Position numbers and translations under genes: made by a program
DNA from: Paracnuella aquatica
Lineage (GTDB): Bacteria > Bacteroidota > Bacteroidia > Chitinophagales > Chitinophagaceae
Assembly (NCBI RefSeq): GCF_003332885.2
Contig: NZ_QOWJ01000001.1
Location: 992,001-1,056,000, forward strand
Reading direction: 5' to 3'
DNA: 64,000 bases
Shown here: piece after piece, positions 44,125-52,450 of the stretch
How the letters are laid out: each line of letters opens with the position of its first letter
Position numbering within the stretch: position 1 is the first letter of the stretch
The notes under the pieces: generated by a model
The model's database searches: none
Told to the model about the DNA's origin: nothing
What the model saw: the letters and a program-made list of their open reading frames with translations, nothing else

Positions 44125-45792
44125 TTGCTGCCGCTGCTGCACATACAAAATTTGTCCATCGCATTCCAAACAGATGCGGGCCTGCAGCCTGCCGTGCAGA
44201 ATTTAAACCTGCAAGTGCAGCGCGGCGAAATTGTGGCGCTGGTGGGCGAATCGGGTTCGGGAAAATCGATATCGGCGCTGTCTATTTTGCAATTGTTGCC
44301 GGTGCCTCCGGCAAAATATACAGGTGGTCAAATACTATTTTCCGACAATGGCAACACCGCTGTTGACCTGTTGTTGGAGCCAGATATGCGGACCATTAGG
44401 GGCGCCAAAATAGGCATGGTGTTCCAGGAGCCGATGAGTGCACTGAACCCAGTGATGACTGTAGGCAAACAAGTGCGAGAAGTATTGTTGGCGCATCAGC
44501 CCATTTCGAAAAAAGCAGCGCAGAAGGAAGTATTGCAGTGGCTGCAACAGGTGCGCCTGCCCGATCCTGAAAAAACATACCACAAGTATCCACATCAATT
44601 AAGCGGCGGGCAAAAGCAACGCGTAATGATTGCGATGGCAGTGTGCTGCCGACCATCCTTGCTGATTTGCGATGAGCCCACCACAGCGCTTGACCCTACG
44701 GTGCAGCGCCATATTTTAGAACTGATACAGGAATTGCAGCAAGCACAAGGGATGTCGGTTTTATTCATCACCCACGACCTGGGTGTGGTGGCCCACCTGG
44801 CGCACCGCGTGGCCATTATGTACGGTGGCAAATTGCTGGAAGAAGGTGTAACCGCGCAAATTTTTAATTCACCAAAACATCCATACACTAGAGCCTTGCT
44901 TGCCTGCAGGCCCGCTGGGCATGTGAAAGGTGAACGACTGCCGGCGGTGGAAGAAATTTTACAACAAAAACCCACACCACCCGCAGCACCACTAAGATCG
45001 CCTTCCAGTCGGGTATTGATGCAGGCAAAGAACATACACGTTTCCTTTCCTACTGCACACAACATTTGGGGCAAGCCGACCAAAGTCTTTAATGCGGTGC
45101 AAGGCGTAAGTCTACAGGTATTTGAAGGTGAAACTTTGGGACTGGTGGGTGAATCGGGATGTGGCAAAACAACACTGGGCCGTACGCTGCTGCGGCTGAT
45201 CGATCCCACGTCGGGTAAAATATTTTTTCGCGAACAGGAATTGACAAAGTTGGCCAAAGGGGCACTGCACCAGTTTCGCAAAGAAGTACAATTGGTTTTC
45301 CAAGATCCTTTTTCCGCACTCAATCCACGCCTTTCGATTGGCGATGCGCTGGAAGAGCCGCTGCTGCATTTGGAGGGGCTGAATGGGGGTAAAATGAGAC
45401 GCAGCAGGGTTGCCGAATTGCTCAACCAGGTGCAACTGCCGGCCAAATTTCAAAACCGCTTCCCGCACGAATTTTCCGGTGGTCAGCGCCAGCGCATTGT
45501 GATTGCCCGTGCACTGGCCATGAACCCAAGTTTCCTTGTCTGCGACGAATCGGTTTCGGCACTGGATGTAAGCGTGCAGGCGCAAGTGCTGAATTTATTA
45601 AACGACCTGAAAGCTGAATTGGGCTTGACGCTCCTGTTTATTTCACACGACCTGGAAGTAGTGCGTTTTATGAGCGACCGCATCATGGTGATGCAGGGTG
45701 GTAAAATAGTTGAAACCGGCAGCGCAGAGCAGGTTTATCACGATCCGAAAGAAGCGTATACCAAAGAATTGTTGGCAGCAGCTAATTTTTGA
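44125..45792 (+). CDS. Double ABC transporter ATPase, dipeptide/oligopeptide type (DppDF-like)
   Basis: 555 residues with two full ATPase domains in one chain, as in YejF. First domain: Walker A GESGSGKSISALSIL, signature LSGGQKQRVMIAMAVCC, Walker B LLICDEPTTALD, switch HDLGVVAHLAHRVAIMYGGKLLEEG. Second: Walker A GESGCGKTTLGRTLLRL, signature FSGGQRQRIVIARALA, Walker B LVCDESVSALDVSVQAQ. The GlxxxGxE-like peptide-importer insertions (QILFSDNG, LEEPLLHLEGL) support the DppD/DppF class. No permease or binding-protein genes lie in the window. TTG is the apparent start; no nearby ATG keeps the first beta-strand. Confidence 0.9.
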   Translation: MLPLLHIQNLSIAFQTDAGLQPAVQNLNLQVQRGEIVALVGESGSGKSISALSILQLLPVPPAKYTGGQILFSDNGNTAVDLLLEPDMRTIRGAKIGMVFQEPMSALNPVMTVGKQVREVLLAHQPISKKAAQKEVLQWLQQVRLPDPEKTYHKYPHQLSGGQKQRVMIAMAVCCRPSLLICDEPTTALDPTVQRHILELIQELQQAQGMSVLFITHDLGVVAHLAHRVAIMYGGKLLEEGVTAQIFNSPKHPYTRALLACRPAGHVKGERLPAVEEILQQKPTPPAAPLRSPSSRVLMQAKNIHVSFPTAHNIWGKPTKVFNAVQGVSLQVFEGETLGLVGESGCGKTTLGRTLLRLIDPTSGKIFFREQELTKLAKGALHQFRKEVQLVFQDPFSALNPRLSIGDALEEPLLHLEGLNGGKMRRSRVAELLNQVQLPAKFQNRFPHEFSGGQRQRIVIARALAMNPSFLVCDESVSALDVSVQAQVLNLLNDLKAELGLTLLFISHDLEVVRFMSDRIMVMQGGKIVETGSAEQVYHDPKEAYTKELLAAANF

Positions 45793-45914
45793 GTGGAGGT
45801 TTATAAACCACGGAGACAGGGAGGACTGGGAGCAACACGGTTTTTATTTAATAAATTCAGCGATGTCATTATCTGTTACCCCGCTAAGATGTTCTACAAC
45901 ACTTGCAAAAAATA

Positions 45915-45944
45915 AAAGCCTCTAGTAATTACGGGAGGCTCTTT
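45915..45944 (-). terminator. Terminator after tRNA-fMet
   Basis: On the minus strand GAGCCTC pairs with GAGGCTT around an 11-nt loop, followed by TTTTATTTTTT. It starts a few bases after the tRNA 3' end. Confidence 0.75.
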
Positions 45945-45946
45945 AG

Positions 45947-46018
<72 letters not shown>

Positions 46019-46085
46019 ATGCAAACATAAGACAATGCGGCTTACCGGCCAAAGATTAATGGAAAACAAATTCTAAAAAATAGTT

Positions 46086-48872
46086 TTATCGCACCAGCAT
46101 CACGGTGCCGCGTAGCATTTTGCCACCTTTCATTTTCAACAAATAAACAAAAGCACCTGTGGGTTGGTCTTTGCCACCAACCTTCCCGTTCCAGCCGCGG
46201 GCCGCGCCTTTTGCCCGGTATACTTCCTGTCCGTACCGGTTAAACACCCGCACTTCCGCTTCCGGCATCGACTCGAGGTAAGGCACCTGCCAGGTATCAT
46301 TGATGCCATCACCATTTGGTGTAAATGCATTGGGGATGTACACTTCAGGAATGGTAAAAACCTTGACATCATCAGCAGCGGCACATCCGCGGTTAGTGGT
46401 TGCCGTTAGTGTGTAAATGGTTTCGGTTTCTGGCGATGCTATTGGCTGAATAGTCGTAGCATCACTTAATCCATTTGCAGGCGACCATTGGATTCGCAAG
46501 CCTTCGCCAAGTGCAGTTGCGGCAAGTGTTACGCCGCCTCCCGCAACCACCGTTTTATCCGGCCCGGCCTGTACTTGCGGCAACGGCCAAACCTGCACTG
46601 TTTGCATAGCTGTATCCGTGCAACCGGCACCGGTGGTAAAAACGTATTGAATGGGATAATCGCCGGGTAGCGCAGGGTTAAACATTCCTTGTCCGTTCAC
46701 GCCGGTACCACTATACCGCCCCTGCCCCACTGCACCGGCCACTTCCCGTGCCGATGACAAAAGAAATGCGGGTGCACCCTGGCAAAGCGCTGGCAATGCA
46801 TCGAACACTACCTTTGGGCTTTGCTGTACTTCTATTTCCTGCACGGTTTGGTGCATGCAGCTTTCCCCAGAATAGGCCACCATGCTGATGGTGAATTTTT
46901 GTTGTCCGCCCGTAACAAAGGGTGTGTAATTGAACCGGTATTCTTTTCCAGCCGTGGGTTTTTCATCAATTGTTCTTGCGGCCGCATCGTTATCACCTTT
47001 CCAAAAAATTTCCAGGCGGGTAACCGATCCAAAATCAACCGAGGAGTTGTTGCGCAACACTACAGAATCGCCACTGCAACGCACTGCAACAGTATTGAGT
47101 GTAAACTGTGCATTGGGCTTTGAACCATTTACGGTAAATGTCTGCGTAGTATCTGCAGCGCAGCCGGCCGCAGATACCACGGATAACGTAACCGGGTAAT
47201 TGCCCACAGCATTATAACGATATCGTGGATTTTTCTCCGTAGAACCGGCATTGGGATTGGCTGCGTCGCCAAAACGCCATTGGTAAGTAGCAGTCTCGCT
47301 CCCTTCTGTTTCCGTCAGGTTGATAAATTGGGCCGCTGCATCGGTGAGGCAAATTTCCGGTAAGGCAAAAAGCGGCGTTGGCCTTTTGTTTACCCGTACA
47401 TCCGTCTTCACCGGGTCGGATGGGCAACCTTCCGCATCCACCACAACCAGTTCCACCCGGTAGTTGCCAGCCGGGCCCAGCACCGGCGCTATACGCTGCC
47501 CGCGGGCCGAATCGCTTGTACCCCATTTCCACTTAAATGCAGTAAAGCCGCTATTGGAAGACCCGCCGCCGACCAGCTGCACCGGGCTGTCTGCACAAGC
47601 CGGTCCTTGCACCGATAAATTAGCGACTGGTTTTTTAAACACATAAAAATGCACCTGCCCGGTCACTGCGCAACCCTCGCCATTGGTGACGGTAATGTTG
47701 TACCAGCCGGTGTCGGCAAATGAGGCTTCGCTTTTGCTGAGGCGGAATACGCGGCCGCTGCTTTCACCTATTTCGTACAGCGTTAAATCAGATCCCGGTG
47801 GGCCGGTCCAGGAAAGCCGCAAGCCCGCTGTATCCGCTATTTTCACCGGTATATCCAACTGCAGCAATAAACCTTCGCAAAAAGCAACGCTACCGGCCAG
47901 TGTTACTTCCGGCGCTTCCGAAATCCGGATGATGATGGGCTTGGATGCGATGCGGCACGAAACCGAATTGATGTTGCCTTCTTCTGCAACAAGAGCCCTG
48001 TAGTAGTAAGTGCCCGGCTTAGTTTCGCTCCAGGCATATTCACGGCCTTTAGCACCGGCAATATTGGTCCATGTTTGGCCCCCATTAATGCTTTGCTGCC
48101 ATTGCAGCTCCGGCCGGGCATAAGAGCCGGGCACAGTGGCTACAAATTTTTGCGCAATATTGCCGGTGGCACAAATTTCCATTTGCGTTGTATTTGCGCC
48201 TTCAATTATTGCCGAAATGGTACCGCCACAGGGCCGGAATGTAATGTCATCCAAGGCAATGTCGTTGCCGCAACCACCCGGTGCATTGTTTGTTAGGCGA
48301 ATGACAACCGAACTAACATTGGCAGGTGTGGTAAAAAAAGTACCGTACTGTTTCCATTGCGGACTACTGGTCAACTCAATATCGCCACTGGTGAAAGTGG
48401 CTAGGACCGTGCCGCTGGTGGTTTCAATGGTAAATGAAAGATTGGGTTTAATGGCCCTGCCATTACACGACACCGGGTGCTGCACATTGGCCACCCAGGC
48501 TGCAAATTCGTACGAAGTATTCCCGCAAAGACCGTTCACTGTTTGCACAAAAAAATCGCCGGGCGAATACGATGCATTCACCAGCATAAAATAACCGTTG
48601 GGGTCACCGGTATGATCGCTGTTGATGGTATGCCAGGTGGTTCCGTAGCAGGCAATGCTGTTGTTGCGAATGGTGTATTGCCCGTCGTTGGGACAATCAG
48701 TGGTGACGTATTGATAATTGGTGGACGATAACGGTGCACCGGGATTTTGACCGGCTCCAAAAGTAATGTTGACCACCGGATCGCCTAAGCTGCCGGTGCA
48801 TAGCTGTGCCCTAAGCCCATGAAGGGAAACCCAGAAAGTGGTGAGCGTCAACAGCAGCAGCTTTAATTGCAT
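46086..48872 (-). CDS. Large secreted protein with PKD repeats and type-B T9SS domain (CHU_C)
   Basis: About 928 residues. Signal peptide near MQLKLLLLTLTTFWVSLHGLRAQ; the start at 48872 is chosen because the longer frame (48947) puts 25 extra basic residues before it. A jelly-roll-like domain (GDPVVNITFGAGQNPG, WVANVQHP, CGNDIALDDITFRPC) follows. Several Ig/PKD-like repeats come next (YQWRFGDAANPNAGSTEKNPRYRYNAVGNYPVTLSV is a clear PKD). The end is VYIPNAFTPNGDGINDTWQV, then VFNRYGQEVYR, the gliding-motility-associated C-terminal domain for type IX secretion. It is probably a surface adhesin or binding protein. No catalytic site was seen. Confidence 0.9.
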   Translation of the reverse strand: MQLKLLLLTLTTFWVSLHGLRAQLCTGSLGDPVVNITFGAGQNPGAPLSSTNYQYVTTDCPNDGQYTIRNNSIACYGTTWHTINSDHTGDPNGYFMLVNASYSPGDFFVQTVNGLCGNTSYEFAAWVANVQHPVSCNGRAIKPNLSFTIETTSGTVLATFTSGDIELTSSPQWKQYGTFFTTPANVSSVVIRLTNNAPGGCGNDIALDDITFRPCGGTISAIIEGANTTQMEICATGNIAQKFVATVPGSYARPELQWQQSINGGQTWTNIAGAKGREYAWSETKPGTYYYRALVAEEGNINSVSCRIASKPIIIRISEAPEVTLAGSVAFCEGLLLQLDIPVKIADTAGLRLSWTGPPGSDLTLYEIGESSGRVFRLSKSEASFADTGWYNITVTNGEGCAVTGQVHFYVFKKPVANLSVQGPACADSPVQLVGGGSSNSGFTAFKWKWGTSDSARGQRIAPVLGPAGNYRVELVVVDAEGCPSDPVKTDVRVNKRPTPLFALPEICLTDAAAQFINLTETEGSETATYQWRFGDAANPNAGSTEKNPRYRYNAVGNYPVTLSVVSAAGCAADTTQTFTVNGSKPNAQFTLNTVAVRCSGDSVVLRNNSSVDFGSVTRLEIFWKGDNDAAARTIDEKPTAGKEYRFNYTPFVTGGQQKFTISMVAYSGESCMHQTVQEIEVQQSPKVVFDALPALCQGAPAFLLSSAREVAGAVGQGRYSGTGVNGQGMFNPALPGDYPIQYVFTTGAGCTDTAMQTVQVWPLPQVQAGPDKTVVAGGGVTLAATALGEGLRIQWSPANGLSDATTIQPIASPETETIYTLTATTNRGCAAADDVKVFTIPEVYIPNAFTPNGDGINDTWQVPYLESMPEAEVRVFNRYGQEVYRAKGAARGWNGKVGGKDQPTGAFVYLLKMKGGKMLRGTVMLVR

Positions 48873-48970
48873 GGCAAAAGCATTCTTCGAATTTAAGGAC
48901 AACCGAAACGCCACCATTGTTTTGGCCCGCATTTCTTTTTTCTTCAATTAAAAAATTGGGGCAAACAAAA

Positions 48971-49000
48971 AAGGGCCCCGCGTTTGGCAGGGCTCTTTTA
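48971..49000 (-). terminator. Terminator after the NIPSNAP gene
   Basis: GGGCCCCGC (48973-48981) pairs with 48987-48995 (one mismatch, one G-T), followed on the minus strand by TTTTTT. Confidence 0.7.
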
Positions 49001-49019
49001 CATATTTTCAAAACAATGT

Positions 49020-49799
49020 TTACAGGTCCGAATATGGCGTTGCCTGCAACAGCCAGGTATCCGATTTACTTACATTGTTCTTGTATTCGGCTTTGGCGGA
49101 AAGTTCTTTCCACTGCGCATCGGCGCCAAATGCTTTCCAATGTGCATTGCGTTCGTCCATGTTTTCAAACGAGGTCATGTACATCAGGTTGGGCATCCGG
49201 CTGCCGGCCAGCACTTCGCCGTAAAATACGGCGTTGAAACCCAGGCGGCGGAACAACCCGATTTCATCACCGCGGTTAAACATATCCACCTTGTTGGCGT
49301 ACAGGCGCTCCGTTGCACCTTCGTAGCTGCGCAATTCATACACCCGCTTCGCCACTTCCGATTTCAGTGCGGGTTTTTCCGACACCGGCATGCCCGTAAA
49401 TGCCTGCAGCACGATCGTTTCCATACGGCGGTAGTTGGGTGCATTGTGCGCTGCTGCATTGTAGCTTTCGCTGGCCTGCTGGTAGGCTTTGTCTTTCTGC
49501 AGTTTTTCCTGCACTTTCACCAGTTGCTCCAGGCTTTTCAGCGGCATCAAAACAAAAATGCGTTTGTTGCTGCTGGTATCGTTGCCGTGGGGTTTAAACA
49601 CGCCGATCTTGCTCATGCCCATGCGGTGCAGGGCGGGCAGGTAAGCTTGTTGTAAATAATTGTCCACGCGTTGGTCCTGTGCTGCATCCTGCAGGTAATA
49701 AACCTGAATGGCGTAAAACTCACGTTTTTTCTGGGCGCTGGCAGCAAAGGCGCTGCCTAAAAAGATCAGGCAAATTATGGGTGCAATCAACTTTTTCAT
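49020..49799 (-). CDS. NIPSNAP-family secreted protein
   Basis: 259 residues. Signal peptide MKKLIAPIICLIFLGSAFAASAQ. The mature part has two ferredoxin-like (dimeric alpha-beta barrel) halves. The second is plainly NIPSNAP: RVYELRSYEGATERLYANKVDMFNRGDEIGLFRRLGFNAVFYGEVLAGSRMPNLMYMTSFENMDERNAHWKAF. The first half (YYLQDAAQDQRVDNYLQQAYLPALHRMG) looks like a diverged copy. The function of bacterial NIPSNAP proteins is not known. It is divergent from the following gene with a 27-bp gap. Confidence 0.88.
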   Translation of the reverse strand: MKKLIAPIICLIFLGSAFAASAQKKREFYAIQVYYLQDAAQDQRVDNYLQQAYLPALHRMGMSKIGVFKPHGNDTSSNKRIFVLMPLKSLEQLVKVQEKLQKDKAYQQASESYNAAAHNAPNYRRMETIVLQAFTGMPVSEKPALKSEVAKRVYELRSYEGATERLYANKVDMFNRGDEIGLFRRLGFNAVFYGEVLAGSRMPNLMYMTSFENMDERNAHWKAFGADAQWKELSAKAEYKNNVSKSDTWLLQATPYSDL

Positions 49800-49826
49800 A
49801 GGTGGAAATTAAGCAAGGAATCAAAC

Positions 49827-51122
49827 ATGCAAACACTTAATTTCACAGATACCCACCGCGCAAAAATTGGATGCATGATACCGCAACTTCGCCAGCAATA
49901 CAACGAGGCATTTACCGAGGAAAAATACAAGGCGTACATCGAAGCTTTGGATGCGCCGTTTAGCGGTGCGCTGGATTTTAGGGTGGCGGAAACGCCTGTT
50001 TTTGTGCCTCATGTATTTTTACAACAAATGCTGGATGCCTGCGACAGTATTCTGGAAGTGATCACTTCACCGCAGTATTTGCAACAAAGCGAACGGGCTA
50101 TTCCGCCCAACCTGAAGGTACCCGGGCCGGAAGGCGATCCGCAATTTATTTGTTTTGATTTTGGTATTTGCGAGGCACCTGGTGGCGGCGTTGAACCGCA
50201 ATTGGTGGAGTTGCAGGCCTTCCCCACCATTTTTGCCTGGCACCTGCACAAGCCGCAGGTTTGGAGTGCGCATTTTGGCACGCCAAAACATCTTGCTCCA
50301 TTTGTGCCACCGTTTAATGCGGACAGCTACATTGAGTTGTTGCGGCGCATTATTGTGGGCGATGACCCACCTGAAGAAACCGTTTTACTGGAGATCTTCC
50401 CGCATCAACAAAAAACAAGGATTGACTTTTATGCCACGCAACAGTTACTGGGCATCCCGATTGTTTGTGTAACCGAAGTGGAGCAAATAGGCAATCATCT
50501 TTTCTATAAAAAAAAGGATGGCACGCTGCAGCAAATAAAGCGCATATACAACCGCGTTATATTCGACGAGCTGCTGCAACAATCGGCCGAGGTACAACAA
50601 AAGGCTGCATTTTTCCAGAGCGAACTGGATGTAACCTGGGTGCCGCACCCCAATTGGTTTTATCGCATTTCAAAATTTGCACTGCCGTTTGTGCAACACC
50701 CATTGGTGCCGGAAACAAAATTTTTAAGCGACCTGCAATCGGTTCCCGATGACTTGAAAAACTACGTCATCAAACCGCTTTTTTCGTTTGCCGGACAAGG
50801 CGTGATCATCGATGTAACGCCGGAGCATATTGCGCAAATTGGTGATCCGCACAATTGGATCATCCAACGAAAAGTAAAGTATGCTTCGGCCATCGCTACG
50901 CCCAGTGAACCTGCAAAAGCGGAAATACGCCTGTTTTATTTTTGGGAACCCGGCGCACCGAAACCCGTGCCTGTAAACAACCTGGCCCGATTGAGCAAAG
51001 GCAAAATGGTGGGCACCCGCTACAATAAAGACAAGGACTGGGTGGGCGGAACGTTTTGCCTCTTTGAAACCGGAACCGGTGATTTGTATGATGAGAAAGG
51101 ATTTGTAAGAATGCATTTTTAA
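49827..51122 (+). CDS. Uncharacterised protein with ATP-grasp-like C-terminal part
   Basis: 431 residues, cytoplasmic, no signal. The middle carries FICFDFGICEAPGGGVEPQLVELQAFPTIFAWHL (an E-L-Q-x-F-P acidic patch). The C-terminal part reads KNYVIKPLFSFAGQGVIIDVTPEHIAQI, which looks like the ATP-grasp lysine/glycine loop, then WIIQRKVKYA and EIRLFYFWEP, which could supply the nucleotide and metal residues. A peptide-ligase-like or glutathionylspermidine-synthase-like reaction is possible. No substrate is suggested by context. The last 26 bp of coding sequence near its end recur, inverted, 103 bp downstream. Confidence 0.6.
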   Translation: MQTLNFTDTHRAKIGCMIPQLRQQYNEAFTEEKYKAYIEALDAPFSGALDFRVAETPVFVPHVFLQQMLDACDSILEVITSPQYLQQSERAIPPNLKVPGPEGDPQFICFDFGICEAPGGGVEPQLVELQAFPTIFAWHLHKPQVWSAHFGTPKHLAPFVPPFNADSYIELLRRIIVGDDPPEETVLLEIFPHQQKTRIDFYATQQLLGIPIVCVTEVEQIGNHLFYKKKDGTLQQIKRIYNRVIFDELLQQSAEVQQKAAFFQSELDVTWVPHPNWFYRISKFALPFVQHPLVPETKFLSDLQSVPDDLKNYVIKPLFSFAGQGVIIDVTPEHIAQIGDPHNWIIQRKVKYASAIATPSEPAKAEIRLFYFWEPGAPKPVPVNNLARLSKGKMVGTRYNKDKDWVGGTFCLFETGTGDLYDEKGFVRMHF

Positions 51123-51232
51123 GTGCTCTCTCTTTTTTAATGAGAACATTTAATAGCTTGAATAAAAGAGTGCAAGAACCAAAAGTACTTCGTGCACTAA
51201 TCATTAAAATCCTTTCTCATCATACAAATCAC
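51079..51232. repeat. Perfect 26-bp inverted repeat joining the 3' end of the ATP-grasp-like gene and the downstream gap
   Basis: 51079-51104 (in the gene, encoding DLYDEKGF) is exactly complementary to 51207-51232 in the intergenic gap; spacer 102 bp. The right arm starts AAATCCTTTCTCATC. It could form a strong hairpin spanning the stop codon. Confidence 0.8.
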
Positions 51233-51242
51233 TGGTTATCAG

Positions 51243-52277
51243 TTACTGGTATTGTATGTACACGGGCTTGGGCACCAACTTCAGCACATCTGCTGGTTGC
51301 ATTTCTTTAGCCATCCCCGATTTCTGCGTATCGTTTTTATAAAAAATCTTGAAGCCTGTAAACTGCACGGGCTCGCGGTAAATAAACTGTTTGTACGTGT
51401 TCACTTTTTTTGCCGGTATGCCCCAACCGTCCATGTCCATTACAATCTGCACTTCGGGCCGCAGCTTGATGGATTTGTAATTGGTAACCATGCCTTGAGT
51501 GAAGCGGTGAATGATCAGGATCTTTGGTGGCAGGTTGTGCTTTTTTACCAGACTGGCCAGGTAATCGGTGGTGTAGTTGATATCGGCAGCATCAAACGTG
51601 CCAATGGCAGTGCCGGGCCGTTGTCCGCCTTTCATCGAAAATTCGGGGTCGATACCAAAATGCACATTGGGCATCGATAGGTATTTTTCAAACTCCGGCA
51701 CTTCTTTTTGCAGCGTGCTCAGCCCCACCTGTATATCGATGAACACCAATGCATCAATTTCTTTTGCCCATGCCACAACCGTATCGATTTGGCTGTGCGG
51801 CATGCGGAGCCGGTAAGTGCCGCCTTTACCTGGCGCCACCTGCGCGGTAACGGCAATATAATGCAATGCGGGAATGGCGGGCAGCAGGCTGTCGGCCGCG
51901 GTCCAGCGTTTTACTTCCGCTTGTAATTTTTGCAGCATTTGTGCTTTGGGAAATTCGCCCAGGGCGCCCATTTGTTTCGAGTATAAATTCCCATAGTAAC
52001 TGACGATCCTGTTGAACGGCAACACCGCTCCGGGCAGCGGAAAATCGTGCGGCACCGGCCACCTGCCGGTAGTGTCGCCGGCGTGCACATGCGCTATTTT
52101 TTGGTTGTATAATGCTGTATCGAGTTTCGGTGCGGGTGGCTCCGGTTTTGTTTCGGGCAAAGTTGTATCGCCATTGCTGGCCAGCACAACAGCCGACTGG
52201 GCTTTCGATTCTTCTTTGCAGGAAACTGCAGCACTCAACAAGGTACAGGCCGCAGCGATCAGGGGTATGTTTTTCAT
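51243..52277 (-). CDS. Hypothetical lipoprotein with TIM-barrel-like C-terminal half
   Basis: 344 residues. MKNIPLIAAACTLLSAAVSCKEESK gives a lipoprotein signal with the Cys at residue 20; the start at 52277 was chosen for that reason over the long frame from 52448. The mature part alternates strands and helices in a way that suggests a TIM-barrel: LHYIAVTAQVAPG, IDALVFIDIQVG, NVHFGIDPEFSMKGGQRPG, PKILIIHRFTQGMV, EVQIVMDMDGWGIP. The D-P-E-F and H-R-F motifs could be a metal or catalytic site. No family name was recognised. It is 173 bp downstream of the large ThuA/dehydrogenase gene, from which a terminator separates it. Confidence 0.65.
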   Translation of the reverse strand: MKNIPLIAAACTLLSAAVSCKEESKAQSAVVLASNGDTTLPETKPEPPAPKLDTALYNQKIAHVHAGDTTGRWPVPHDFPLPGAVLPFNRIVSYYGNLYSKQMGALGEFPKAQMLQKLQAEVKRWTAADSLLPAIPALHYIAVTAQVAPGKGGTYRLRMPHSQIDTVVAWAKEIDALVFIDIQVGLSTLQKEVPEFEKYLSMPNVHFGIDPEFSMKGGQRPGTAIGTFDAADINYTTDYLASLVKKHNLPPKILIIHRFTQGMVTNYKSIKLRPEVQIVMDMDGWGIPAKKVNTYKQFIYREPVQFTGFKIFYKNDTQKSGMAKEMQPADVLKLVPKPVYIQYQ

Positions 52278-52398
52278 AAATGTGGCTGATTGAACATAGG
52301 GTACAAAGAGCAGGCCAGCAGCGGCCCGGCCACTGCAAGATAGCGAACCACGGTGATGGCTGTTGCACAAAAGACCGGCGAGCATTTTTCGGCAAAAA

Positions 52399-52430
52399 AA
52401 TGGGCAACCACTTGCCTGTGGTTGCCCATT
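52399..52430 (-). terminator. Terminator after the ThuA/dehydrogenase gene
   Basis: Perfect 13-bp stem (52399-52411 with 52418-52430), 6-nt loop, followed on the minus strand by TTTTTTT. Confidence 0.9.
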
Positions 52431-52450
52431 AATAAAAAAAGAAATCAAGC

